Position numbers and translations under genes: made by a program. 64,000 nt of DNA from DASPKM01 sp035628135 (GTDB taxonomy: Bacteria; Bacteroidota; Bacteroidia; Chitinophagales; Chitinophagaceae). Every line of letters starts with the position of its first letter. Within the stretch, counting starts at the first letter, position 1. Shown one piece after another: positions 53,000 to 61,287 of the stretch. The stretch is from contig DASPKM010000013.1 of NCBI GenBank assembly GCA_035628135.1, positions 248,001 to 312,000 on the forward strand, read 5' to 3'. The notes beneath the pieces were generated by a model. That model was not told the DNA's origin. It worked only from the letters and a program-made list of their open reading frames with translations, and did no database searches.

Positions 53000-53332
53000 T
53001 TAATTGTCCTGAACTGTTGGCTTTGTGCTTATCTTTTCAAATTTCTGGTTCAATATTCTCATCTTTATTTCTACAGCTCTAAATTCAGCCGCTTCTTTAA
53101 TCACATTCAATATGGCCTGGCTTAATTCTGCAAGTGCCGCATGGTCGCCTTTTCCTGGCAACCGTTTCTTACCATCTGTTGCTATGGTTATCTCGTCGCC
53201 AAATTCGCTAATGAGCCCGGGGCCATTGAGCATAATAAAAATGTAGCAAGGGTATTCTGAACTGTCAACTAGCGCAATGCATGAGTGTTGCATCCCCCTG
53301 AACCAAAATTCAACATGTATTTCCATAATCAT
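53000..53332 (-). CDS. Hypothetical protein, 110 residues
   Basis: The product (MIMEIHVEFWFRGMQHSCIALV..., with LNGPGLISEFGDEITIAT and a charged helical end) has no signal peptide or membrane helix and no domain I recognise. It follows the cupin gene by 17 bases on the same strand, so the two are likely co-transcribed. A second ATG two codons in could be the start. Confidence 0.6.
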   Translation of the reverse strand: MIMEIHVEFWFRGMQHSCIALVDSSEYPCYIFIMLNGPGLISEFGDEITIATDGKKRLPGKGDHAALAELSQAILNVIKEAAEFRAVEIKMRILNQKFEKISTKPTVQDN

Positions 53333-53349
53333 TTGTTAGCAAGGTGAAA

Positions 53350-53703
53350 TTATTCTTCGTAACCACTTTTAATTGTCGTGGCAATCATTTTAAACTGCTG
53401 GTATGCGTTGAAATTGTGAGCGGCATGTGCAGGAATGATGATGCCTTCGCCCAAATGCAACTTGTATTTTTTCTTATTGAGAATAAGTTCGGCGGTGCCG
53501 TCGATGATTTGGATGAATGTATCAAACGGAGATGTCTTTTCCGCCAGTGTTTCGCCCGTATCAAATGAAAAGACGGTAATATTACCAGTCGTTTTTGTAA
53601 TAATGGTCTTGCTTAGAACGGCGTGGGGCACATACTGAATGATCTCAACTATGATGTGCGATTTTTCTTTTTGAAAGTCTGTCTCAGCTATTTCCGGATC
53701 CAT
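53350..53703 (-). CDS. Cupin-domain protein
   Basis: The 117-residue product has a single cupin barrel: ITVFSFDTGETLAEKTSPFDTFIQIIDGTAELILNKKKYKLHLGEGIIIPAHAAHNFNA, given here only in outline. Metal-ligand positions are partly replaced: the first motif lacks the HxH pair while the second keeps H in PAHAAHNF. This resembles small cupins in Bacteroidota that sit near AraC regulators. Ligand and role are unknown. It is followed by the 110-residue hypothetical gene and preceded by an AraC-type regulator gene, all on the minus strand. Confidence 0.8.
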   Translation of the reverse strand: MDPEIAETDFQKEKSHIIVEIIQYVPHAVLSKTIITKTTGNITVFSFDTGETLAEKTSPFDTFIQIIDGTAELILNKKKYKLHLGEGIIIPAHAAHNFNAYQQFKMIATTIKSGYEE

Positions 53704-53816
53704 TTCGTTTTGTATATTGATAACACTAAAGATGGACTAATTAATCCACGCAGGCATTACATCATTTGGATAGAATATTGCATCATTTACAGATTCTAGC
53801 GTAAATGATGTTAAAT

Positions 53817-54356
53817 CTATAAATCATCAAGCGCAATAAGCCTTTTATGCTTCATCTTTTTAAAGAACGATGGGGTGAGCCCGGTAACTTTTTTGAACTG
53901 GTTCGATAGGTGGGCAACACTGCTGTAATGAAGTTTGTAAGCTATTTCTGTAAGTGTCAGCTCATTGTAAACCATCAATTCCTTTGCACGCTCTATTTTA
54001 TGGGATATAATGTAGTGTTCAATAGTAGTTCCTTTTACTTCGGAAAAAAGATTGGACAGGTAGTTATACTCGTAATTCAGTTTCTCGCTAAGAAAATGAG
54101 AAAAATTAACCGCAGGGAGCTCTTCATTATAATGGATCATTTCTACAATGATGTTCTTTATTCTCTCAATGAGGATGCTTTTCTTGTCATCCATGAGCTC
54201 GAGACCGAATGCCAGGAGGTTATTTTTCAATTGCGTATGCTCTTCCTGAGACAGCTGGTCCGCAATCTCCACTTCGCCCAGTTCAATAAGAGAGGGTTTA
54301 ATGTTTAACTTCTCCAGTTCCGACTTCACGATAAGTTTACAACGGAGGCTCACCAT
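53817..54356 (-). CDS. AraC-family transcriptional regulator
   Basis: The 179-residue product ends in a two-helix-turn-helix AraC domain: NFSHFLSEKLNYEYNYLSNLFSEVKG, IEHYIISHKIERAKELM and LTEIAYKLHYSSVAHLSNQFKKVTGLTPSFFKK. The N-terminal 75 residues form a short helical region without a cupin, so it may be regulated by partner proteins or not at all. The ATG at 54356 is chosen over one seven codons earlier. The cupin gene lies 113 bases downstream on the same strand and is the obvious candidate target. Confidence 0.88.
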   Translation of the reverse strand: MVSLRCKLIVKSELEKLNIKPSLIELGEVEIADQLSQEEHTQLKNNLLAFGLELMDDKKSILIERIKNIIVEMIHYNEELPAVNFSHFLSEKLNYEYNYLSNLFSEVKGTTIEHYIISHKIERAKELMVYNELTLTEIAYKLHYSSVAHLSNQFKKVTGLTPSFFKKMKHKRLIALDDL

Positions 54357-54499
54357 ATTTTTTATCAGCAATCTCAATCAGCTACAATTATTAAGAACAA
54401 GGGTATATTTCGCTCAATAAAAGTACGCCATTTCAATCATTAGTTGCTACTTAACGCAAACAGCAGGATGCAGGAGAAGCTGATGCCGCTAAGAACAAA

Positions 54500-54521
54500 C
54501 CTACTTGTTTACACAAGTAGG
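54500..54521. other. Perfect 9-bp hairpin
   Basis: CCTACTTGT, loop TTAC, ACAAGTAGG. No T-tract follows directly on either strand, so it is not an obvious terminator. It could be an operator or an RNA structure. Confidence 0.5.
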
Positions 54522-54531
54522 CCATCTTATT

Positions 54532-54571
54532 TTCTAAGAGCAAAGATTGAATTCTAAGAGCAAAGATTAAA
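54532..54571 (+). repeat. Two-copy 20-base direct repeat
   Basis: TTCTAAGAGCAAAGATT occurs at 54532-54548 and again at 54552-54568, in a period of 20 bases (spacers GAA and AAA). It lies 11 bases after the hairpin at 54500-54521. Confidence 0.8.
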
Positions 54572-54900
54572 ACCTATAATTCACATCCCTTTCTGCAAAG
54601 ATGAACTATTTTGCGCCCGTAGTCCTTACAACTTAGCCCACAATACTTATATAATTTACAGATTATTCATAATGATTTTGCCAACTGCGTCAATGTAATT
54701 CATTCATCAGGCTTTAACACCTATGCTCGGTTTATAAGGCTACATTGCATTAATTGCTGAAACTCTTTCAAAACATCAATTGATTCACATCATTTTGCTT
54801 TCAGCCCTATTACAAAAGCGTATGCATCGTTGGAACGCTACGAAGAAAAAAGCACTAAAACTCATTTTAGCTATAAGCAGGCATTTATAAAAAGAAAATC

Positions 54901-55203
54901 ATGGTAAGTAATAACGAATTTAGCATTGATGAGGAAACCATCAGCAAAATAGGCCTTCGGCTATCTGATAAATCGATCAACGCCAACATTGCCCCTAACG
55001 CCAGAGTTTTCGATTATCCGGATCTAAAGGATGTCTTTGTAATGGAGAGTGACCTGTATGGTAATAAAATGCCTAAAAATTCATGCTTCCTGGTATTTAT
55101 TGGCCAGCATGGCCTGATTGGAAAACATTTAAGAGTAGAAACACTTAAAAATGCCAGCCCGCAGGACATTCAGAACATCGTGGATAACCATAAGGAAGGA
55201 TAG
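54901..55203 (+). CDS. Hypothetical protein, 100 residues
   Basis: The product starts MVSNNEFSIDEETISKIGLRLS and continues with VFDYPDLKDVFVMESDLYG and SCFLVFIGQHGLIGKHL. It is soluble and acidic, with no recognised domain. It stands in an AT-rich accessory stretch and is not in an obvious operon. It could be a genuine small gene or a diverged accessory gene. Confidence 0.5.
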   Translation: MVSNNEFSIDEETISKIGLRLSDKSINANIAPNARVFDYPDLKDVFVMESDLYGNKMPKNSCFLVFIGQHGLIGKHLRVETLKNASPQDIQNIVDNHKEG

Positions 55204-55240
55204 AATGATTGTTGAGCGACTATCTTCCAACAAACCACGG

Positions 55241-55286
55241 AAAGCTTGTAAAAGTGAAAAGCAACAAGAAGCGGAGAGAGGGATTC
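55241..55286 (+). other. Diverged tRNA-Ser 3'-end-like fragment (possible attachment remnant)
   Basis: AAAGCTTGTAAAAGTGAA (55241-55258) matches the flank of the tRNA-Ser gene at 59204-59221 (AAAGCGTGCAAAAGCGAA) at 15 of 18 positions. AAGCGGAG and GGGATTC follow in the same order as in the tRNA 3' end at 59235-59254, with small gaps. Orientation is the same. The stretch also lies in a frame that could encode a short basic peptide (55206 to about 55387), so the resemblance may be chance. Confidence 0.35.
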
Positions 55287-55500
55287 CCTGACGGTGCTCC
55301 CAATTGGGACCGTACAAAACAAGCCGCCAAATTGAGGCTTCCGTTTGAAAAGTGCCGGGAAAAGAAGATCTTCCAAGTCCATTGCTAAGAAAAAGGAATC
55401 TTCGTCTAAATAACTATAGATTTAAAAAGGTCTAATACTGCTGTAAGATACGGCCACAGCGTTTTTTCTATTTGTTATGGTAGTCAACGGAATGGTTAGA

Positions 55501-56427
55501 CTATTTTCCATTCAAAAATTTTTCTACCACATTAAAAAAAATCTTAGGCTGTTCAACCATAGGATAGGCATGTCCTACTTTTTTTATGAATAATAGTTTT
55601 GCATGCGGTAATGCCTTCGCCCATTCGTAAAGCTCTCCAACAGGTACAGGAGTTTGTGCGCCTTCTATTATAAGAGAAGGCTGACTTATCTTTTTTAATG
55701 ATGGAATAATGTCGTAATTGCCTAACGATTGTAAAGTACGGCGAGCCGTGATTGCTTGCTTTCTTAAAGCCTCCTCAGGAACATTACAATAATTACCTTT
55801 TTTTCTTTGAATATTTTTCGGATTGGCATAATATAATTTCTCGTTAATGGCGAATATTTGACTGCAAATAAAAGCCGGATTACTGGCAGTGTCCATTTGC
55901 AGCCGAAGTTGAGCGAGGCGTGCCTGGCCAACACTATCTTTTTTGGCAAACCAGGCAAAACGCTGTTGAAAAAGTTGTCTTGTTGGCGGAGCCGGAGAAA
56001 TCAATAACAGTCGCTTTACATGATCAGGATATGTGGAAGTATATAAGCTGGCAAGCAAGCATCCCCAGGAGTGGCCAACAAGAATCATCTTATCAATATG
56101 GAAAAATTGCCTTAATTCCTCCAAATCCTGTACATGCCTGGAAGCTGTTAATTTGTTAGTGTCACCTTGTTCTGACAATCCACAACCACGCTGGTCATAA
56201 AAGATTAAAACATGAGACTTAGCCAAAGGCAAAAGGTCGGGCCCGACGCCCCAGGAATTTTGCCCAGGACCTCCGTGCAAAAAAAACAACGTGTCTTTTC
56301 CTTTACCGTGCAAACTGTAATAAATTTTTGTGCTGTCTGACATCGCTATGAAGGCTCTTTGGGCATAAAGATTACCCTGATAAAAAAAAAGAAGTAAAAA
56401 CAATGCCTTGGGGAAAACGGTTATCAT
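55501..56427 (-). CDS. Exported alpha/beta hydrolase, prolyl-iminopeptidase-like
   Basis: The 308-residue product has a signal peptide (ITVFPKALFLLLFFYQGNLYAQ) and an alpha/beta hydrolase core. It carries FFLHGGPGQNSWG (oxyanion region, HGGPG of prolyl iminopeptidases), YDQRGCGLSEQG, the nucleophile Ser in VGHSWGCLLA and the catalytic His in VGHAYP. The usual acid position reads EGAQTPVP with no Asp, so the third catalytic residue is either elsewhere or lost. It lies in the AT-rich region, and its start is placed at the ATG at 56427 because longer versions lack a clean signal peptide. Function: peptide or ester hydrolysis in the periplasm, unproven. Confidence 0.82.
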   Translation of the reverse strand: MITVFPKALFLLLFFYQGNLYAQRAFIAMSDSTKIYYSLHGKGKDTLFFLHGGPGQNSWGVGPDLLPLAKSHVLIFYDQRGCGLSEQGDTNKLTASRHVQDLEELRQFFHIDKMILVGHSWGCLLASLYTSTYPDHVKRLLLISPAPPTRQLFQQRFAWFAKKDSVGQARLAQLRLQMDTASNPAFICSQIFAINEKLYYANPKNIQRKKGNYCNVPEEALRKQAITARRTLQSLGNYDIIPSLKKISQPSLIIEGAQTPVPVGELYEWAKALPHAKLLFIKKVGHAYPMVEQPKIFFNVVEKFLNGK

Positions 56428-56460
56428 AAACATTAGCTGGTTGGTACCAAAATAACGCAC

Positions 56461-56784
56461 AACTCAAAAATACGCGGTAAGTGCCCGATAGATCATTGCA
56501 CATATTTCAACGATGGATACTGACTGCGGAGAGTGAGCGATTTTGTTTATAGCCCCTGTAAAATAAAGCTATTAATATGACAGAAAAACATGTTTTTACG
56601 GCATTTTCCCTCCCACCCCGCAGTTTTATCTTTTTGCATTCCTCAGTAAGTATTTGTTGACGTATTAATAAAAGTTCTTGATCCCCCGGGGCTAAATTTC
56701 TCAGATTGCTGTTGATTTTCGTAACTTACTTTAACGGGTTCCTTCCTCCCAAAAACTTATTCCCTTCTTAGGCAAAATCTTTTT
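56461..56784. other. 324-base AT-rich intergenic region
   Basis: No gene is supported. The best promoter-like sequence on the plus strand is TATCTTTT at 56627-56634, one mismatch from TAnnTTTG, 150 bases upstream of the next ATG. Confidence 0.45.
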
Positions 56785-58050
56785 ATGAAACAATTAATTG
56801 CTTTCTGCTGCACTTTTAGCATATTAATGAATATTGTTTTTGCACAAAATGCTCCGCCACCACAAGCAAATGTGCAATACCAGCCCTACATTCTTAACCA
56901 GCTTAATAAAGATGTGGTCGTTTCGGATATCAATATGCATGGGGATGTCACAGGCTGGATAGAAGATGAAGGAGTTACACCCACGGCTTTTATCTATAAA
57001 AATTCCGGCCCTATCAGTCAACGGTGGGTTTTTTTTGAAAAAGGAGATATGCGTATTCATACCAAAGGTTTTGGCATTACCAATGACCAGACTGTGATTG
57101 GCAGTCGAAAAACAACAAATAAAGGACTTCAGGGTATGCGGTGGTGGCAAAGCACTTCCAATCAATTGGGGTATAATACAGCTGTTCTCGAAATTGCTCC
57201 GGGCAACGCTAACTTGCGTGATTACGAAATACTGGGCGCTCTCAATATCGGGAATACACCGAATTACGCTTATGTTGGCAATGCAACGGTCGAGCGGCAA
57301 TTCCCTACGGGCTTTAATAACAAGGTAGAAACAAAACTTGTAAGGCAGGCATTTATTAAAAGACCCGCTGGATACACCTGGTTACCGACGCCTTTTGTAC
57401 CGGAAGAAGGCAACCTCGAAAATGCGGCAGCCGGAGGAAATAAATTCTTATATAGCTATTTCGCCGGTGGGCGCAGCGGATTGTATAATTATATTGTTGG
57501 TTCTGCTGAACATGATGGCAATAAAAGATGGGCCGTATACTGGCAGTTTCAAAAAACAAATTATGACGATCTCATGGATGCTGGCAGCTGGAAGCCATTT
57601 GTTATTAAAACAAACAATGACGCGCACCTGAATGCCGTGGCCATGTTTGGAAATGCCGTCCGTCCAATGGCTGTAGGTTATTATATGTCCGCCGGTTCAA
57701 ATGCCTGGATGTTTGACCTCTCAGAGAGCACTAATTACAGAATGAATGAGCTGACACCGAACGCAACCAGCGAAGCGTTTGATTGTACATATATAGGAGC
57801 AGACAGAAAATTGCCTTACGATTTTCTTGTCGTGGGTAAATGCGGGAACAGCGCAGTGAAATGGGAGTTTAATTCTTCGGCCAATATCAGGTCGCATAAG
57901 GTGGTGGACTTGTTTACTGTAATGAATCAGCGATTATACGATGGCCTGACATTGAGCACTGCCGTGGCAGTGAACAATAAGGGACAGATTCTTTGCCTGG
58001 GTCAGTATAAAGGACGTAAAGTGGGTGTGATTCTGACACCGAAGGAGTAG
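56785..58050 (+). CDS. Exported HAF-like repeat protein of unknown function
   Basis: The 421-residue product has a signal peptide (MKQLIAFCCTFSILMNIVFAQ). Several segments follow the pattern hydrophobic-D/G-I-N-x-x-G-x-V-x-G: VSDINMHGDVTGWIED, GFGITNDQTVIGSR and AVNNKGQILCLGQY. These resemble the extracellular HAF repeats. A WAVYWQF/SWKPFVIK region and aromatic-rich middle part suggest a beta-propeller. There is no sorting domain. It stands between two AT-rich gaps; no partner gene is evident. Function unknown. Confidence 0.6.
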   Translation: MKQLIAFCCTFSILMNIVFAQNAPPPQANVQYQPYILNQLNKDVVVSDINMHGDVTGWIEDEGVTPTAFIYKNSGPISQRWVFFEKGDMRIHTKGFGITNDQTVIGSRKTTNKGLQGMRWWQSTSNQLGYNTAVLEIAPGNANLRDYEILGALNIGNTPNYAYVGNATVERQFPTGFNNKVETKLVRQAFIKRPAGYTWLPTPFVPEEGNLENAAAGGNKFLYSYFAGGRSGLYNYIVGSAEHDGNKRWAVYWQFQKTNYDDLMDAGSWKPFVIKTNNDAHLNAVAMFGNAVRPMAVGYYMSAGSNAWMFDLSESTNYRMNELTPNATSEAFDCTYIGADRKLPYDFLVVGKCGNSAVKWEFNSSANIRSHKVVDLFTVMNQRLYDGLTLSTAVAVNNKGQILCLGQYKGRKVGVILTPKE

Positions 58051-58323
58051 GAAGTTACAGACCAGGAAATTGAGTTGCCGCTGAGTATTGCAAAATGCAA
58101 AGTTGATATGCGCTTCTTCTACCAATGGGTTCATTTTGAAGATGAAAATAATCTAGCGATAAGTCTCATGATGGATCGCAAAATAATAATCGTTACGCTT
58201 ATTAGAGACACAGATAGGATCATGTTGATTTGACAGCGGCTGATATTCAAAAAATAGAAAAAATGCCTAATTTATTTGCGTTTGCATGCATTTTAAAGTA
58301 ATTCGCAACTGTATCAACCCAGC

Positions 58324-59100
58324 ATGACTGCAGAAAAGGACCATAATTGTAGAGACGATCAAAAAATAATTGCAGATATTGAAATATATGGAGTATCAGT
58401 TATTATTCTAGACGCAACTGATTATTTGCCTTCGTTTGCATACAGCATTGGTCTATGGCGCAAATTTAAGCACCCTGAAATCATTTGTTTCGGCCTAAGT
58501 ACGAATACGCTTGGCGGACTTATAAATGACGTCGCTAACTTGGTTAAGAACGGACAGACTATTGAAACAAATAGAAATTATGATGACTTTTTTGAAAATG
58601 GCTTAGTTCAGTTCATTCCCGTTGACAAAAGAAATTTAAGCGATTATTTCGGCACCGCAATTGACATTTACAATACAGACAACTTTCCTGCGCTACAATT
58701 TGTTTGGACCGACCGCAATAATAAATTTCCGTGGGAAAAAGACTTTGAAGAGGAATTCATTTATAGGCAACCCCTGCTTGACCGGAATGCGGACTTCAAA
58801 TTTAGAGAAGCTAAAAACCTTGCGACCTTTACTACCAAACAATGGATAGAGCTGAACAAACCGATTATTCACGTAATTCATGACTCAGACGGTGACTGGC
58901 AATTTCTAACGGATGATGAATATTCAATCGAGAGTATCAAAATTGTAGCACTAGAACAGATAATATTAAAAGACAAAACACTTAATGAGGTTTTTGATTT
59001 AGAATACGGGGAGCAGGCTGAACGGAAATTCATAGGCGACAAATGGATTAGAACAAAATTCGAATACGCCGATGAAGAACCCGAAAACGGCAACGATTAA
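58324..59100 (+). CDS. DUF4262-domain protein
   Basis: The 258-residue product opens with a cysteine (HNCRDDQKIIADIEIYGVSVIIL) and continues with PSFAYSIGLWRKFKHPEIICFGL and the FENGLVQFIPVDKRN region, which fit the DUF4262 family. The second part, with VIHDSDGDWQFLTDDE and a following strand-helix unit, is an extra C-terminal domain of about 80 residues not explained by DUF4262. Codon use is markedly AT-rich, unlike the rest of the window, consistent with acquisition by transfer. DUF4262 proteins occur in many bacteria, often near mobile or defence genes, but no function is established. It lies next to tRNA-Ser. Confidence 0.75.
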   Translation: MTAEKDHNCRDDQKIIADIEIYGVSVIILDATDYLPSFAYSIGLWRKFKHPEIICFGLSTNTLGGLINDVANLVKNGQTIETNRNYDDFFENGLVQFIPVDKRNLSDYFGTAIDIYNTDNFPALQFVWTDRNNKFPWEKDFEEEFIYRQPLLDRNADFKFREAKNLATFTTKQWIELNKPIIHVIHDSDGDWQFLTDDEYSIESIKIVALEQIILKDKTLNEVFDLEYGEQAERKFIGDKWIRTKFEYADEEPENGND

Positions 59101-59237
59101 AATGGTATTTCCTACAATATCGTCCGAGAATGAAGGTTGAGAAAAAACGGACGGCAATTTTTTTTGCTTTTTAATGAAGGGTATGAAGTCGTTCCTCCTA
59201 CACAAAGCGTGCAAAAGCGAACAAGAAACACAAAAAG

Positions 59238-59324
59238 CGGAGGAGAAGGGATTCGAACCCTTGATACGGTTTCCCGTATACACACTTTCCAGGCGTGCCA
59301 GTTCAACCACTCCTGCACTCCTCC
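59238..59324 (-). tRNA. tRNA-Ser (anticodon GGA)
   Basis: On the minus strand the acceptor strand GGAGGAG pairs with CTCCTCC at the 3' end, with discriminator G. The anticodon stem CACGC and loop CTGGAAA give anticodon GGA (complement of 59288-59290). A long variable arm (ATACGGGAAACCGTAT) and GGTTCGAATCC T-arm are as expected for class II tRNA-Ser. The length is 87 and no CCA is encoded. A run of Ts follows the 3' end. Confidence 0.95.
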
Positions 59325-59357
59325 GTAGTTGTAAGAAAGGCTGCAAAAATACGCCTC

Positions 59358-60131
59358 TCAACCCTTAAAATTGAAAATATTTTCGGCATTGGCAGTGGTA
59401 ACCGAGGCCACCTCCTCTACCCCCATTTCTTTTACCTCGGCCAGCTTTTGTACAATATATTTAAGATAACTGCTTTCATTCCGCTTTCCCCTGAAAGGCA
59501 CCGGCGTAAGATAAGGCGCATCGGTCTCCAATACCAGGCTTTCCAACGGAATATCCTTTACTACAGGCGCCAATCCCGAATTTTTATAAGTCAGTACACC
59601 TCCGATACCCATAAAAAATCCGAGATCTCTGATGGCGTTGGCCTGCTCCAGGCTCCCGGAAAAACAATGAAAAATACCCTTCAGGTCTCCATGTTGATGT
59701 TCCTTTATCACACCAATACATTCATCCAAAGAGTTGCGGGAATGGATTACTACAGGAATATCTAACTCCCGGGCCCAGTTGATTTGCCTCCTGAAAGCAT
59801 CATACTGCTGGTTGGTAAAGCTCAGATCCCAATAAAAGTCCAGGCCTGTTTCCCCAATTGCGGCAAATTTTCTTGCAGCCAATTGCTGATTTACCAGCCG
59901 CAGTTCTTCCTGGTAGTTCTCTTTTACGGAACAAGGATGCAGTCCCATCATGGCTATGCACCTGCCCGGAAAAGCCTTTTCCAGGTGCAGGAGGCGGTCT
60001 AATTCACCGCTATCGATGGCGGGAAGATACATTCGGGCAACGCCTTCTGTTTCAGCGCGTTCCAATATCGAATCGATATCTGCCTCAAAATCAGACAGAT
60101 ATAGATGGCAATGTGTATCAATAAGCTTCAT
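59358..60131 (-). CDS. tatD: TatD-family hydrolase
   Basis: The 257-residue product carries the metal-dependent TIM-barrel motifs of TatD-type DNases: IDTHCHLYLSDF (HxH), AAIGETGLDFYWD, VVIHSRNSLDECI, IFHCFSGS and LVLETDAPYLTP. Members act as 3'-5' exonucleases on DNA and some RNA and may remove D-aminoacyl groups or help in repair. Length and spacing are normal. It lies 33 bases downstream of the tRNA-Ser gene in coordinates, on the same strand, and upstream of it in transcription. Confidence 0.92.
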   Translation of the reverse strand: MKLIDTHCHLYLSDFEADIDSILERAETEGVARMYLPAIDSGELDRLLHLEKAFPGRCIAMMGLHPCSVKENYQEELRLVNQQLAARKFAAIGETGLDFYWDLSFTNQQYDAFRRQINWARELDIPVVIHSRNSLDECIGVIKEHQHGDLKGIFHCFSGSLEQANAIRDLGFFMGIGGVLTYKNSGLAPVVKDIPLESLVLETDAPYLTPVPFRGKRNESSYLKYIVQKLAEVKEMGVEEVASVTTANAENIFNFKG

Positions 60132-60232
60132 GCTGCCCGCAAAATTGGTTAAAATTTTAAGAAAGCGTTAAACCCCATGAAATGCCGCAGGTCTAACAGC
60201 CGTTATTAAATCATCAAAAAACCCTCCTTTTT

Positions 60233-61156
60233 ATGAAAGGCATGCTTAAAGCAACCAGTTTGGCAGGTATTCTCCTGTTGTCCCTTTTCATTGTTATCCC
60301 GGCGTGTAAGAAAGATAAGAGCGAGATGACTTCCCAGGAAGCAGAGCAGTTCGGCCGCGCCACTTCAGAATCCGACGCAGAAGCCGAGATCATGTTCGAC
60401 GACGTATTCGATAACGTCATGGGTGTCAATACCGACGTAGGTATCGGTGGTACCGGCATCTTTGGACAACGTAACATACAATATGGTGAGGAGATCATAG
60501 CCGGGGTAGATGGTACCGATACCGTTCCCGCCTGTGTTACCGTTACCATTACCCGCTTAAATCCTCCCGCGGCCTTCCCCGTTAAAGTAGTGATAGACTT
60601 CGGCACCGGCTGCACCGGCCGGGATGGACGCCTGCGGAAAGGAAAGATCATCACCGTATATACAGCTCGTTTGGTCGTTCCCGGCAGTGTAGCAGAAACC
60701 ACTTTCGAGAATTATTCGGTCAATGGCATCAAGGTAGAAGGCATTCACCGTGTAGAAAACAAAAGCACATCCCAGCAATGGATCTTCAACATAACTGTGC
60801 GCAATGGTAAACTCACCAAACCCAATGGTAACTATACGCAATGGAATAGTACTAAAACCATTACGCAAATAGAAGGAAACGGCACGCCATTGTTCCCGCT
60901 GGATGACGTGTTCAGCATCAAAGGCGAATCTGCCGGTACTGTTAAAAGAGATTCAACGCTATACCAATGGGCTGCCAGGACCTTGCCCGACCACCCATTG
61001 ATCAAACGCTTTGCCTGCCGCTGGATAGTGAAAGGTAAGATCGCCATCCGCCGGACTAACTCCGATGTAGCAGTGATTGACTATGGCTCCGGGCAGTGTG
61101 ATAATAAAGCCTACATCACCATCAATGGGGCAACGTTTGAAATTACTTTGCACTAA
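60233..61156 (+). CDS. Hypothetical lipoprotein
   Basis: The 307-residue product has a lipoprotein signal (ATSLAGILLLSLFIVIPAC, followed by KKDKSEMTS). The mature part is acidic at first (SESDAEAEIMFDDVFDNVMG), then rich in beta strands with VKVVIDFGTGCTGRDGRLRKG and a later VAVIDYGSGQCDNKAYIT. The repeated DFGTGC/DYGSGQC units suggest two related beta modules. This layout recurs in Bacteroidota lipoproteins known only as hypotheticals. It is transcribed away from tatD; no operon partner is evident. Confidence 0.7.
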   Translation: MKGMLKATSLAGILLLSLFIVIPACKKDKSEMTSQEAEQFGRATSESDAEAEIMFDDVFDNVMGVNTDVGIGGTGIFGQRNIQYGEEIIAGVDGTDTVPACVTVTITRLNPPAAFPVKVVIDFGTGCTGRDGRLRKGKIITVYTARLVVPGSVAETTFENYSVNGIKVEGIHRVENKSTSQQWIFNITVRNGKLTKPNGNYTQWNSTKTITQIEGNGTPLFPLDDVFSIKGESAGTVKRDSTLYQWAARTLPDHPLIKRFACRWIVKGKIAIRRTNSDVAVIDYGSGQCDNKAYITINGATFEITLH

Positions 61157-61202
61157 TTCAAAAAGTTTATACCTTTAAGTCAGTTTTCATAGGGTACGGA
61201 TT

Positions 61203-61232
61203 AAAAACGGGCCAGGGTGTCTACCCAGGCCC
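61203..61232 (-). terminator. Rho-independent terminator of the deacetylase operon
   Basis: GGGCCTGGGT and ACCCTGGCCC pair, with one mismatch, on the minus strand, followed there by GTTTTTAA. It lies 55 bases after the polysaccharide deacetylase stop. The opposite side has weaker A/T content, so it may also stop the lipoprotein transcript. Confidence 0.75.
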
Positions 61233-61287
61233 AAATTGTTTTAAGCCCATCCAATCAGTATTTCAGCGGACTCTTGCCTATAGAAAT

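Larger units (their letters stand above)
54378..54900. other. 523-base AT-rich intergenic region
   Basis: No gene is supported. It contains a hairpin at 54500-54521 and a 20-base direct repeat at 54532-54571 (separate entries), and several A/T runs. It separates the AraC gene from a small hypothetical gene on the other strand. Confidence 0.6.

Noticed and set aside
59174..59368. A short plus-strand frame across the tRNA-Ser gene
   Set aside because: It is antisense to the tRNA and its flanks. Such frames are a frequent false call.
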